In this document: positions 16,777 through 25,309 of the stretch, piece by piece
Numbering within the stretch: position 1 is the stretch's first letter
Layout: every line of letters starts with the position of its first letter
Assembly (NCBI RefSeq): GCF_001465545.3
Contig: NZ_CP013480.3
Location: 3,472,001-3,536,000 of the forward strand
DNA length: 64,000 nucleotides
Source of the DNA: Pandoraea norimbergensis
Lineage (GTDB): Bacteria > Pseudomonadota > Gammaproteobacteria > Burkholderiales > Burkholderiaceae
Reading direction: 5' to 3'
Position numbers and translations under genes: made by a program
The notes under the pieces: generated by a model
What the model was told of the DNA's origin: nothing
The model's database searches: none
What the model saw: only the letters and a program-made list of their open reading frames with translations

Positions 16777-18474
16777 TTACTTGCTCAAGGTCTGCGTTAC
16801 GAAGGTGCGGCGGTTCGTGCCGTCGTAGCGCAGGGCGTAGGTCACATCCATGTCTTCGTAGGGCCGCATTTCATTGGGCCGCACGTCATACACGAACGCC
16901 TTGCCGCCCATTTCCGGCTCGCTGGAAGGCACGATCCACTTGGACGCCTCCGCACCCTCGAAGAGGGTTTGCAGGAAGTCCTTGGTCTTCTTCACCGACA
17001 TATCCATCGGCAGTTGCAGGTTGTCCTTCGCAGCGCGCGTCACGGCCTCGTCGATGCTGGTGCTCATGTCGGCCACCGCGATCAGCTTCTTGAGGCTGGA
17101 TTCGACCAGCGCGCAGGTCAGCGAATCGCGGAAGACGTAGCGCCCGCCGCCGGTGTAGGTTTCGTACACCACCGGGTTGATCTTGGCGCGCGCGAGCGCG
17201 TTCAAGTCCTGGTCGCGCAGCTTGACGGTCTGCGTAATCTTCACGCGCTGGATGGCCCATTCGCGGCCCGCAATCGGGTAGTTCTTCGGCGCGAAGCCCT
17301 TGGCATTCACCTGGGCGTTACGACCGCAGGCGTAGGCGATGTTCAGCGTCGCCGTGCCGAAGTAGCCGTTGGGATTCACGCCCGTCGGGTCGTCGGACTT
17401 CAGCGGAGCCCAGAAGGCGTGCATCAGGTGCGCGGTCTGGCTGGCGCCCATGTTGAGCTGATTGACGAACGCGATGGCCGCTTCCACCGACAGGTTGCCG
17501 GGGATGTCGAAGCGGAGCTGGCGGTTCGTGTCGAACGCCAGTTGCGCGAGCTGGGCCAGCAGCGCCGGGGCCTGCGTGCCGCCGGACGAGATATAGGCGT
17601 AATCGAACTGCGTGTATTGCAGCTTTTCACGCGCGCCCATGTAGTCCTGCGTGGTGTAGGCCGTGCCGCCTTCGGAGAAGCACACCTGCACGCCGGACTT
17701 CGCCCATTGCTGGCGCCCGTTGGTGTCGTAGCCGTAGGCTTCGGAGCCGGCGGCGATGACGGCGGCAGCGCCCAGCACGCCGGTCTGCAATTCGACGGCA
17801 TCGGTCTGGCCCTGGGCCACGTCCGGCAGGTAGTTCGAGTTGCCGTAGTCGTCCTTGGAATCGGACTTCAGCGAGCCGTAGAACTCGTACAGCAGGTTGT
17901 CGTCCTTGTCGCGCAGGCGCAGCGTGAGCTTGTCGTTGGCGACATCCAGGCCAGCGTCCTGCACGGATTCGGCACGGAACTCGATCTGGATGCCGTCGTT
18001 GTGGCATTCCAGGTGCTTGACGGCGAACAGGAACGGGGTTTCCAGTTCCTCGAAGGCGTCCTCGGTCATCACCGTGTAGGTGAAGTCGCCCGTCGGGGCC
18101 GGAGCCACGGGCGGCTCGGCTGCCGGGTCGCCGGCGGTCATTTCGACGGCCACCACCAGCCACTTGATGGCGGCGGAGGTCGTGGAAAGACGCTGGATGA
18201 TGGCCTGGTAAGCGCCCTTGTTCAGGGCTTCCACGACATGCACCCACGCCTCGTTGAGCGCGGACAAGCGCACCTGCTCGCCGTTGCCCAGCTTCTTGAA
18301 CACGTTGCCGCGATCCACGGCGAACGGCTTGTCGATACGGCCACGAGTGGCCCGCATCATGATCCCGAACACCTGGTCGGAGTTATCACCGGCGGGAATC
18401 TCGGAGTTGTCGCGCAGCGGGTTGAGCTGAACGCCGGATTCCGCACCGAGTTGTCGCACGAAAGCGGTACTCAT
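16777..18474 (-). CDS. Tail sheath protein
   Basis: 565 residues. The C-terminal domain has the sheath pattern: VKLRDQDLNALARAKINPVVYET, GGGRYVFRDSLTC, and a terminal YALRYDGTNRRTFVTQTLSK. The middle has repeated beta segments with TFEGGTAYTTQDYMGAREKLQYTQFDYAY-like text. Its size is normal for a contractile sheath. It establishes the phage as a myovirus: the sheath wraps the tail tube and contracts to drive the spike through the envelope. Just upstream lies the LEM-domain gene and then the capsid gene. Confidence 0.85.
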   Translation of the reverse strand: MSTAFVRQLGAESGVQLNPLRDNSEIPAGDNSDQVFGIMMRATRGRIDKPFAVDRGNVFKKLGNGEQVRLSALNEAWVHVVEALNKGAYQAIIQRLSTTSAAIKWLVVAVEMTAGDPAAEPPVAPAPTGDFTYTVMTEDAFEELETPFLFAVKHLECHNDGIQIEFRAESVQDAGLDVANDKLTLRLRDKDDNLLYEFYGSLKSDSKDDYGNSNYLPDVAQGQTDAVELQTGVLGAAAVIAAGSEAYGYDTNGRQQWAKSGVQVCFSEGGTAYTTQDYMGAREKLQYTQFDYAYISSGGTQAPALLAQLAQLAFDTNRQLRFDIPGNLSVEAAIAFVNQLNMGASQTAHLMHAFWAPLKSDDPTGVNPNGYFGTATLNIAYACGRNAQVNAKGFAPKNYPIAGREWAIQRVKITQTVKLRDQDLNALARAKINPVVYETYTGGGRYVFRDSLTCALVESSLKKLIAVADMSTSIDEAVTRAAKDNLQLPMDMSVKKTKDFLQTLFEGAEASKWIVPSSEPEMGGKAFVYDVRPNEMRPYEDMDVTYALRYDGTNRRTFVTQTLSK

Positions 18475-18489
18475 GGCCTCTCCCTTCTA

Positions 18490-19140
18490 TTACGCGCCGG
18501 TGGCTTGTTGGCCGTCGGCAGCGCCGTTTTCTTGACCGGCAGCGCCGGCACCTTCACCGCTGGCATCGCCGGTCGGCGCAACAGGGTCGGCGGTCTTGTC
18601 ACCCTCGGGGGCGACAGGAGCGGCGTCCAGCAGCGCGGCCAGGTCGGCCTTCTTGGCATTGGCCTGGAACTCGATGCCCTTGGCCTTCAGTGCGTCCTTG
18701 AGTTGGTCGTAGGACAGACCTTCGGACGGCTTCTTGACGATGGTTTCGCCGCCCTCGCCGCCGGCGCCCGTGCCTTCGCCCGAACCCGTGCCGCCGGCAC
18801 CTTCACCGCTGGCATCGCCATCGGTTTCAGCCGGGATAGCGCCGTCGGAAATGGTCACGGCCAGCTTGTAGCGGTTGAGCTCGGCGATCTGCTCGATGCT
18901 CGAAGCCACGCGCTGGAACAGGTCGTGCGAGGCAACCTTGACGGTCTTCGCGCTTTCCTTGTCGTTGGCGACGTGCTTCAGGAACAGGCCCGGCACCTCG
19001 GGGAAAACCACGTCGCGCGGCATGTGGTTCTTCACCGTGATGGTGAGCGGGTACTTGGCGTCGGCGAAAGCCTCGGCCACCAGTTGGTTGGCGTCCTTCC
19101 CCGTGAGGGAAGGAGCGCCCAGCTTGACGATCTTGGTCAT
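18490..19140 (-). CDS. Head/tail-region protein with a HeH/LEM-like motif
   Basis: 216 residues. The N-terminal part is beta-rich (KNHMPRDVVFPEVPGLFLKH; KYPLTITV). Gly/Ser/Glu/Ala linkers follow around GLSYDQLKDALKAKGIEF...KKADLAALLDAAP, a HeH/LEM-like helix-extended-loop-helix. A 27-base direct repeat (18544-18570 and 18793-18819) encodes GDASGEGAG in both linkers. It lies between capsid and sheath, suggesting a head-tail connection or decoration role. Confidence 0.6.
   Translation of the reverse strand: MTKIVKLGAPSLTGKDANQLVAEAFADAKYPLTITVKNHMPRDVVFPEVPGLFLKHVANDKESAKTVKVASHDLFQRVASSIEQIAELNRYKLAVTISDGAIPAETDGDASGEGAGGTGSGEGTGAGGEGGETIVKKPSEGLSYDQLKDALKAKGIEFQANAKKADLAALLDAAPVAPEGDKTADPVAPTGDASGEGAGAAGQENGAADGQQATGA
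18544..18819. repeat. 27-bp direct repeat inside the LEM-like gene
   Basis: The same 27 bases occur at 18544-18570 and 18793-18819, 249 bases (83 codons) apart and in the same frame. Both copies encode the low-complexity GDASGEGAG linker. Recombination between them would delete the LEM-like motif without a frameshift. Confidence 0.85.
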
Positions 19141-19167
19141 GTTGGTGCTCCTTTCCGGCCTGGGCGA

Positions 19168-20850
19168 TTAGCGCAGGTTGGTCACGTTGATGGTGGCGCA
19201 GCCCAGCGAAGACGGGCCGTGCGGATTGACCGCCGTGAAGTTGCGGGCGTAGAAGCCGGCGCCTTCGCGCAGGTCATCGCCGGCCAGCAGGGGCTTGACG
19301 GTCGGGGGAACGGCATCGCCCAGGACGATGGGGTTGCGCGCCACGTCGGTAGCACGGCCCACGCAGAGGATGTTGCCGCTGTTGGCGGTTTCGGCCACTT
19401 CCTTCGGGGTGTAGTACACCTCGTACTGGCCGAACAGGCGGCCCACGCGGAAGATGCCGGGGCGGACGGCGATACCGGACGGCTCGAAGATGTCGTTGGC
19501 GAGCGTCAGGAACTGCGAAGCGATGTCCTTGCCGACATACAGGTGGGTGATACCGTGGTTCATGGTATCGACGGCCATCTGCTGCGACGCATTGGCGAGA
19601 GCCGCGCCGAAGTCGTGCCAGATGTCGTTGCGCTTGAGCTGCGTCGAACGGTTCGCCCAGTCGAAGTTGTAGGTGGACTGGTTGTTCGCGGCCAGACGGC
19701 GGGCCTTCGCCAGCACGTTGTAGTGGCGCTCGTTGGCAAACTGGTTCTGGATGGCGATGATGCTTTCGCTGTACGGATCCAGGTTCAGTTCGTTCGCCAT
19801 CTGGGTGCGGCCGTCGATGCTCTGACGGGTGATGACGCGCCACGGGGCCGCGTACAGCGGGAAGGTGCTGACGGACGTGATGATCGAGGGGGTAACGCTC
19901 GGGTCACGCTCGAAGTCGATGAAGCCTTCCACCGTCACGGGGATGGTGTCGGGCATCTTCGGGGTCGTGGTCAGCGCATACACGCCGGTGTCGGTGTTGA
20001 TGGTGCCGCCGATCACGTAGGTGGTGCCCGCGATGGTGATGCTGCCATTGACCGGCGAGTTGCCGGCGCCGGAGCTGTTGATCGGCTCTTGGGCGGCAAG
20101 CACGCCATTGACATACACCTGCGAGCGGCCACGCAGCAGCTTGACGCCGGTAGCGCCCTGGTCGCAGGTGTCGCTGGTGGCTTGACCGACGGTCAGCTTG
20201 CCGCCCACGGTGCCGTCAGCGGTCGCCGGGGTGGTGGTATGGACGCGGGACGCGCCGACGTAGGCGCCGCCGGAGTGCGTGCCGTCCAGCAGGTCGTTCT
20301 GGGCGTAGGCGCCGAAGGTGTTGCCGGCCTGGTGGCTCACGATGGCGAGCTTGGCTTCGTTGGAGCCGATGTCCGCCGGCAGGTAGTGCGCGAACGGGAT
20401 GGCTTCGGCGAAGGTGGTCAGGATGGACACCACGGCGCGGTTCGGCTGGATGGAACCCTGGTCGTGATGGACGGACGAGGCCGAATCCAGCGCGGCGCCG
20501 TACTTGCGCTTGGCTTCGCTGGTGGTGGCGTAGGCCAGGTGCAGAGCCTGCTCGGCCACGTCAGCGGGGACGGTCATGCCGTGCTGCTCTTCGTAGATTT
20601 TCACGCCGTCGAGGATGGCGCGAGTGACGCGCTCCTTCTCGCCTTCATCCTTGCAGTCGTCGAGGACGGCTTGCAGGGTTTCGGGGATCTTGACGCCCGA
20701 ACTTTGGCTCGTCGCGGTCGCCATGAAGTCGGCGGCTGCGGCGGAATCGAAGGTGCCGCTCGGGGCGGCATTGTCCTTCAGGGAGGTGATGAAATTGGAT
20801 ACTTCGGCAGTCTCGCGCTTGAAGTAATCCTGTTGGATGCGCTTGGTCAT
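19168..20850 (-). CDS. Major capsid protein
   Basis: 560 residues, long for a HK97-fold capsid. The N-terminal helical region (FKRETAEVSNFITSLKDN) could be a cleaved delta domain. The fold region includes NRAVVSILTTFAEAIPFAHYLPADIGSNEAK, WRVITRQSIDGRTQMANEL, the spine-like IIAIQNQFANERHYNVLAKA, and a C-terminal VGRATDVARNPIVLGDAVPPTVKPL. A Gly/Thr-rich insertion (VNGSITIAGTTYVIGGTINTD) may be a surface domain. Position downstream of terminase and protease-like genes and upstream of the sheath fits. Confidence 0.8.
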   Translation of the reverse strand: MTKRIQQDYFKRETAEVSNFITSLKDNAAPSGTFDSAAAADFMATATSQSSGVKIPETLQAVLDDCKDEGEKERVTRAILDGVKIYEEQHGMTVPADVAEQALHLAYATTSEAKRKYGAALDSASSVHHDQGSIQPNRAVVSILTTFAEAIPFAHYLPADIGSNEAKLAIVSHQAGNTFGAYAQNDLLDGTHSGGAYVGASRVHTTTPATADGTVGGKLTVGQATSDTCDQGATGVKLLRGRSQVYVNGVLAAQEPINSSGAGNSPVNGSITIAGTTYVIGGTINTDTGVYALTTTPKMPDTIPVTVEGFIDFERDPSVTPSIITSVSTFPLYAAPWRVITRQSIDGRTQMANELNLDPYSESIIAIQNQFANERHYNVLAKARRLAANNQSTYNFDWANRSTQLKRNDIWHDFGAALANASQQMAVDTMNHGITHLYVGKDIASQFLTLANDIFEPSGIAVRPGIFRVGRLFGQYEVYYTPKEVAETANSGNILCVGRATDVARNPIVLGDAVPPTVKPLLAGDDLREGAGFYARNFTAVNPHGPSSLGCATINVTNLR

Positions 20851-20982
20851 GGTTTCGTGTCCTTTCGGAGAAGTTCAAACACAGGAAATGCCGACTGGTA
20901 GCCGACTGCTGGTCATTCTCCGGGCCGCAAAATCACGCCAAAGGCGGTTTTTCCGGTTTTCTACTACCCCGTCCAAGGGGGG

Positions 20983-21153
20983 CTACGACGGGAGCCTTTC
21001 GCCGCTCTCGAATTGCTCGCGCCCGTCCATCGCGTGATGCACGAACAGGCCCGGCTCGTCCTCGTCGGATGTCGAGCGACACCAGCACGAATCGCTAACC
21101 TCGTGCTCCCGAAAGTCGCCCAGCGGGATGATGTGGAGCTGTTCAGGGTTCAT
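20983..21153 (-). CDS. Small conserved phage protein, unknown
   Basis: 56 residues from ATG 21153. Pattern HIIPLGDFREHEVSDSCWCRSTSDEDEPGLFVHHAMDGRE is a recurring small-protein type beside phage head genes; its CWC and HH could bind metal. It overlaps the upstream gene by 11 bases. No function known to me. Confidence 0.6.
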   Translation of the reverse strand: MNPEQLHIIPLGDFREHEVSDSCWCRSTSDEDEPGLFVHHAMDGREQFESGERLPS

Positions 21154-21688
21154 CCGGCGCCCCGTCTTCAATGTCTTCCACCGGCCCGGCGGGCAGGTGC
21201 AGGTCGTCGCGGCGGTTGGTCACATACCGGGTGGTGTATGGCGGGATGTTGGACGTGGTTTCGTAGCCGACGACCTCGAAGGCGATGCGCGCCGGGTTCG
21301 GGCCGTCGCCCAGCAGCACGTAGATCACGTCGTTGGTGCGCACGTCGAACCACTCCGCGCTGCCCGACGGGCCTTCCGGTTCGATGAGGAAGCGGAACTC
21401 GTCGATGCCACCCGTGTTCGCGTCCTTCCTGTCCATCATCGGCGACGCCCCGAAGGGATCCGCCGGCAAGGCGTAGCCGTTGCCGACGTAGGCGTACTCG
21501 AACTGCTCTTCGTCGCCGGTGTTGAGCACGGCCAGGCCGCCCAGCGTCGGGTTGCCATCCACCGTTTCCTCGCCGGCGCCGGAGCGCGTGACGCTCTTGC
21601 GGAAAAGCTGGATGTTGAAGGCGTTGGGGTGATTGACCACGACATTGCGGGCCATGCGGTTGATTGCTTCGGGCACGTTGTTGAGCAT
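21143..21688 (-). CDS. Head-region structural protein, unknown
   Basis: 181 residues beginning MLNNVPEAINRMARNVVV. It has a beta-rich middle (EEQFEYAYVGNGYALPADPFG; RFLIEPEGPSG) and a strand pattern IAFEVVGYETTSNIPPYTTRYVT like a head-completion or minor tail protein. It is coupled on both sides: 5 bases after the SWIM-motif gene and overlapping the next. No specific family recognised. Confidence 0.55.
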   Translation of the reverse strand: MLNNVPEAINRMARNVVVNHPNAFNIQLFRKSVTRSGAGEETVDGNPTLGGLAVLNTGDEEQFEYAYVGNGYALPADPFGASPMMDRKDANTGGIDEFRFLIEPEGPSGSAEWFDVRTNDVIYVLLGDGPNPARIAFEVVGYETTSNIPPYTTRYVTNRRDDLHLPAGPVEDIEDGAPDEP

Positions 21689-21692
21689 CGCT

Positions 21693-22760
21693 CTATCCCT
21701 TCTGATTCTGTTGGGCCTGGGCCAGCAGCTTCATCACCTGATCGGGCGTCATGCCGAACTGGGCGGCCAGGGTCTTTGCCGACGACTGCACGGCGCGGCG
21801 GGTTGCGGTCGCCTTCCTCTTCGGCGGTGGGGGCGCTGCTTTCTTGGCGGCTCGGACAAGCGCGGCGCGCTCCCGTGCGCGCTGGCGCTGGCGCATGGTG
21901 GCTTCCACGTCGCGGATGCGGGCGGCAGGTTTCCCGGCCAGCTTTTCGGCCTCTTCCTGGGACATCTGCACGCTCACGCGGTTGTTGTCCTGGGCGCGGG
22001 CCTTGTCGATCAGCCGGGCGAGGAAGTTCTGGATGGAAGGTGAGGATTCCACCTCGGCCATGACGCGCAGAATGTGCTTGCAGGCGACGCCGTGCAGGTT
22101 CGGGTTGCGCACCTTCGGGTAGCCCGTCTCGTCGCGCCCGGCGTTGAACTTGCCGATGGTGGCGATGTATCGGAACCAGTAGCGCCAGCGCCCGCAGTCG
22201 CACTCGATGCGCAGCGGTTCCTTGCGCATCCACGCCGCCGACTTCTTACCATCCCCGCGCGCACCGGAGGCGGCGGAGGCGTAGGACAGAAAATCGACGA
22301 TGACGTGGTGGTGCGACACGTCGGAGTTCGGCCCGGCGTTGGTCATAAACCGCACCTTGCTCCCGTAGGCGGCCACCGGGACGGCGGTGCGAATCTCCGC
22401 ATTGGCGCGCGCGCGGTCATCGGGCAGGGACAGGTCAAGCACCTGCCGGGCGCGGATGCCGCCCTTGTAGCGGCCCTGGGCGACACGGACGTTGTGGCGG
22501 AACTGCGCCAGGTCGTCATGCGTCAGGGGGCGCACATTCCCGCCCATCGTCGTCATCAGCATCCGGTGGGCGTCGTACTCGCCCTGCACGTCCTTGGCGT
22601 TGAGGATGACGGACTTGGGAGATTCGCCGGCGGCGCGGCGCTGGGCGGCATCTTCGGCGGCGCGGGCCTTCTGGTCGGTCGCGGAGCCGCGCAGCTTGGG
22701 CAGCCAGCCGCTGGGGCTGGAACCACCACTGGATCGGCCCGTGGGCTTCTTGGTCGCCAT
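21693..22760 (-). CDS. Head-module protein with a SWIM-type zinc motif
   Basis: 355 residues. Residues C187-x-C189 and C227-x-H229 (ECDCG...GVACKHI) match the CxCxnCxH SWIM zinc finger, usually a DNA- or protein-binding element of recombination-related proteins and transposases. N- and C-termini are basic and low-complexity (AAKKAAPPPPKRKATATRRA). It sits within head-assembly genes, 2 bases after its upstream neighbour. Possible roles are DNA packaging or a nucleoid-like virion protein; neither is proven. Confidence 0.6.
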   Translation of the reverse strand: MATKKPTGRSSGGSSPSGWLPKLRGSATDQKARAAEDAAQRRAAGESPKSVILNAKDVQGEYDAHRMLMTTMGGNVRPLTHDDLAQFRHNVRVAQGRYKGGIRARQVLDLSLPDDRARANAEIRTAVPVAAYGSKVRFMTNAGPNSDVSHHHVIVDFLSYASAASGARGDGKKSAAWMRKEPLRIECDCGRWRYWFRYIATIGKFNAGRDETGYPKVRNPNLHGVACKHILRVMAEVESSPSIQNFLARLIDKARAQDNNRVSVQMSQEEAEKLAGKPAARIRDVEATMRQRQRARERAALVRAAKKAAPPPPKRKATATRRAVQSSAKTLAAQFGMTPDQVMKLLAQAQQNQKG

Positions 22761-22762
22761 GC

Positions 22763-23101
22763 CTACGCCCCCGCCCAGGACGGCGCGCCAGCTTCGCGCA
22801 GGTCGGCGATGGATTCAAACCCGACGCGGCGCTTGATGGCGATGAGCTGGCCCTCGTTCGGGAGCACGATGCGCTTCTGGGGAAGCGGCTGGTCGATGCT
22901 GTCCAGGCCGGCGGCGGCCATGACCGTCAGGTATTCGTCGCGGCGGCCATAGACGCGCTGGGAAACCAGCGTCAGGTCGAGGGCTTCGTCCGGCTTCGTC
23001 TCGTAGTAGATGGCCGTAGTGTCCCAGGGCTTGACGCTCTCCGCGAACTTGCGGACTTCGCGGTAGAAGGACTTGGCGGCGCGGGTGTCTTGGTCGAGCA
23101 T
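22763..23101 (-). CDS. Small head-region protein, unknown
   Basis: 112 residues with no clear domain. It contains AIYYETKPDEALDLTLVSQRVYGRRDEYLTVM, which resembles LysM/tail-tube-associated small proteins in placing an Arg-Tyr-Gly motif before an Asp-rich loop, and ends in an alanine-rich tail. It is 2 bases upstream of the SWIM-motif gene in the direction of transcription. Function unknown. Confidence 0.5.
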   Translation of the reverse strand: MLDQDTRAAKSFYREVRKFAESVKPWDTTAIYYETKPDEALDLTLVSQRVYGRRDEYLTVMAAAGLDSIDQPLPQKRIVLPNEGQLIAIKRRVGFESIADLREAGAPSWAGA

Positions 23102-23112
23102 GGCCGGGCCTT

Positions 23113-23601
23113 TCAGATGGTCAGGATGCCGCCCCCGGCCAGGTGCCGGAAGGCTTCAGCCATGCGGACGGTGCTTTCCACCGTGTCGGAGCGCAAGGCG
23201 TACAGGCAGGTCGCCAGCGCGGCCACCTGCGCGCACGTCACGCTGGCGTTGATGCGGTACTTGGGGCCGCTGGTTTCGATGCCGTCCTGCTCGATGGCAT
23301 TGCTGGGGTTCGCCCGGTTTGCCCGGTCGCCGAACACCAGGCGCGGGGCCTTTCCGTCCGCCGCCACGCCGTTCTTCAGGGACTGGAAGGCGGCGATGGC
23401 AGGCAGCAGGTCGGCATCGGTGAAGAGCTTGTCGCGGGTAATGTCCGGCACGTTGGTCAGGATGGTGCAACCCTCGCGGCGGTCGGCGCGGTATCCGGCC
23501 TCGGCGCTCACCACCAGCACGCGGGCGTCGGTGTCGTAGGCTGAAAACAGGCTGCACGGCTGGCCGCCGTAGCCGGTGAAGGTCGCCTGAATCTGGATCA
23601 T
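23113..23601 (-). CDS. Head-region protein, unknown
   Basis: 162 residues, mixed alpha/beta (MIQIQATFTGYGGQPCSLFSAYDTDARVLVVSAE in outline) with a C-terminal helical bundle containing three cysteines. Its start overlaps the stop of the upstream gene by 4 bases, so the two are translationally coupled. It may be a minor head protein; I do not recognise the family. Confidence 0.5.
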   Translation of the reverse strand: MIQIQATFTGYGGQPCSLFSAYDTDARVLVVSAEAGYRADRREGCTILTNVPDITRDKLFTDADLLPAIAAFQSLKNGVAADGKAPRLVFGDRANRANPSNAIEQDGIETSGPKYRINASVTCAQVAALATCLYALRSDTVESTVRMAEAFRHLAGGGILTI

Positions 23602-24398
23602 GCCCCGCCCCCTTCGCCGCCGGCGTCAGGCGCGGACACGCCGTAGGGTCGGATGTCGGTCGCGCCGCCGTTCGGCCCGGCTTCGCGGCTGGTGATGCCG
23701 ATTTGCTGCACCACGGGGTAGCCGGCAGGATCCGCAGCGTCGCCCGGCGTGCCCTTGCCGTCGTTCGGTTCGCCAGCCTTGGGAGCGTCGAAGAGCGGGA
23801 TTTCCGCGCGCAGGGTGATGTCGATGGCGAGTACCGTCAGGTTCTTGGCCTCGGTCGGGATGTTCATGGCTGGCACGTCGGGAAGCTCCACCTGCACGGG
23901 CCAGTCCATCGGCTGGCTGGCGAAGGCGTAGCGCGCCGTGAATCGGCGGTTCGGTGTGGCATCGAGGAACAGGCCGAATTGCGCGGCCAGCGAATGCGCG
24001 GTTGGTTCGTCCGTGGCGAAGATGACGATCTGCGCCCGGATGTCGCCAGCCACGGCGCGCAGGCCGAACATGCGCTCCTTCGGGTCGGTGGGGATGATGA
24101 CCATTTCCCGGTCGGCCACCTGGCGGGTGTAGTCGCGCCCCGTCGGGGTGTAGTCCTTCGCCAGCGCAACGAGGATGGCGGGCATGTCAGGCGGGCGCGT
24201 GGGAGCGTCGTGGATGTCGCTGCGCATCCAGAGGGAAAGCATGTCCTCGGCAGCGTCGATCATGCGGGACGGCGCCCAGGCGATGCTCTTTGCCACCCCG
24301 CGCGTGACGTAGCTTTCCAGCGGCTTCGTGGTCGGGACGAGGGTCGCGTAGAAACGGCCCATGAACAGGCCGAAGGCTTCCTTGACGGGTTGGAGCAT
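23598..24398 (-). CDS. Head-region protein, unknown
   Basis: 266 residues. The middle (PTDPKERMFGLRAVAGDIRAQIVIFATDEPTAHSLAAQF) looks like a Rossmann-type or tail-terminator-type alpha/beta domain; the C-terminal 60 residues are Gly/Ala/Asp-rich and disordered. It is 12 bases downstream of the protease-like gene. A neck or tail-terminator protein is one possibility; evidence is limited to context. Confidence 0.5.
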   Translation of the reverse strand: MLQPVKEAFGLFMGRFYATLVPTTKPLESYVTRGVAKSIAWAPSRMIDAAEDMLSLWMRSDIHDAPTRPPDMPAILVALAKDYTPTGRDYTRQVADREMVIIPTDPKERMFGLRAVAGDIRAQIVIFATDEPTAHSLAAQFGLFLDATPNRRFTARYAFASQPMDWPVQVELPDVPAMNIPTEAKNLTVLAIDITLRAEIPLFDAPKAGEPNDGKGTPGDAADPAGYPVVQQIGITSREAGPNGGATDIRPYGVSAPDAGGEGGGA

Positions 24399-24410
24399 GG
24401 GCGCGGCCTA

Positions 24411-25229
24411 TCAGCGGGTGAACTTGCCGATGAGCCGGCCATACAGCGGGTCGGCGGGCGGCTCTTCCTGCTTCGGCTCCACGAAACGCGGCAGCGCGCC
24501 GGCGCTATGGAAGGCGGCCATGTCGCGCGCCATGCGCTCGCTCACGCCACCGGCCAGCACCAGCGGGGCAATCCCGGCGGCGTCCAGCGCCACACCCGCG
24601 TCGATGCCCTTGGCGGCCAGCATGGACAGAAGCTGCTCGTTCTCGGCGCTCAACCGCTCGATCACCTCGCAGGCCCGCTCGCGCTCGCTATTCGCGGCGT
24701 CCAGCAGATGGGCCATGCCGCGCAACTGCTCGTCGTAGATGGCGGCCTCGATGTCGTCCAGCGTCATGTCGCGCACGTCGTCCAAGGTGTAGCCCCGGTT
24801 CGTGCTGTAGTTCGGTTCCAGCACGTAGTCGAAGCCGAAGAACTCGGGCCGGGTCTGGTCGATGGCGGACGAAAAGCCGCCGGTGCGGCTGGCGTACAGC
24901 TTCGCGGCCACTTGGCCGGAATCGGTATCAAGGAACTCGGCCTGATGCTCGATGGTGCCGTCGTCGTGCGCGCGCAGTAGCGTGGTCACGAGGGCCGGTT
25001 CGACGATGGACGGCTTGCCGCCTTCCAGTCCGCCCTCGGCAGGGTTCAGGCCGAACTTGATGCGCGGCCAATGGCCGTAGTAGCCCTGCATGTCGCGGTT
25101 GCGCACGCGCTCTTGGCAGGCCGGGCCGTTGATGGCGGCGACGATGGCGCGGATGTTGAAATGCCGCTCCTTGCCGCGATACTGCCGGCCCCGCTCTTTC
25201 AGGTTGTAGGTGATGACGTTGGTTTGCAT
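24411..25229 (-). CDS. Prohead protease-like protein
   Basis: 272 residues. The N-terminal half shows a pattern like T4 gp21/HK97-type prohead proteases: His95 in GTIEHQAEFLDTDSG and a GGFSSAI (117-123) segment with Ser120/121, spaced about 25 residues from the His. A helical, glutamate-rich C-terminus (SERERACEVIERLSAENEQLLSML) could act as a scaffold. Position between terminase and capsid supports a maturation role. The catalytic assignment is by pattern, not by an aligned family. Confidence 0.5.
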   Translation of the reverse strand: MQTNVITYNLKERGRQYRGKERHFNIRAIVAAINGPACQERVRNRDMQGYYGHWPRIKFGLNPAEGGLEGGKPSIVEPALVTTLLRAHDDGTIEHQAEFLDTDSGQVAAKLYASRTGGFSSAIDQTRPEFFGFDYVLEPNYSTNRGYTLDDVRDMTLDDIEAAIYDEQLRGMAHLLDAANSERERACEVIERLSAENEQLLSMLAAKGIDAGVALDAAGIAPLVLAGGVSERMARDMAAFHSAGALPRFVEPKQEEPPADPLYGRLIGKFTR

Positions 25230-25309
25230 GGGGAGCCCCCTTTCTTCACTCGCCTGATGGTAGGTCGTGGGCGTCGCCGGGCAGGGTCGCTTTTTCCCGT
25301 TCTTGCGGG

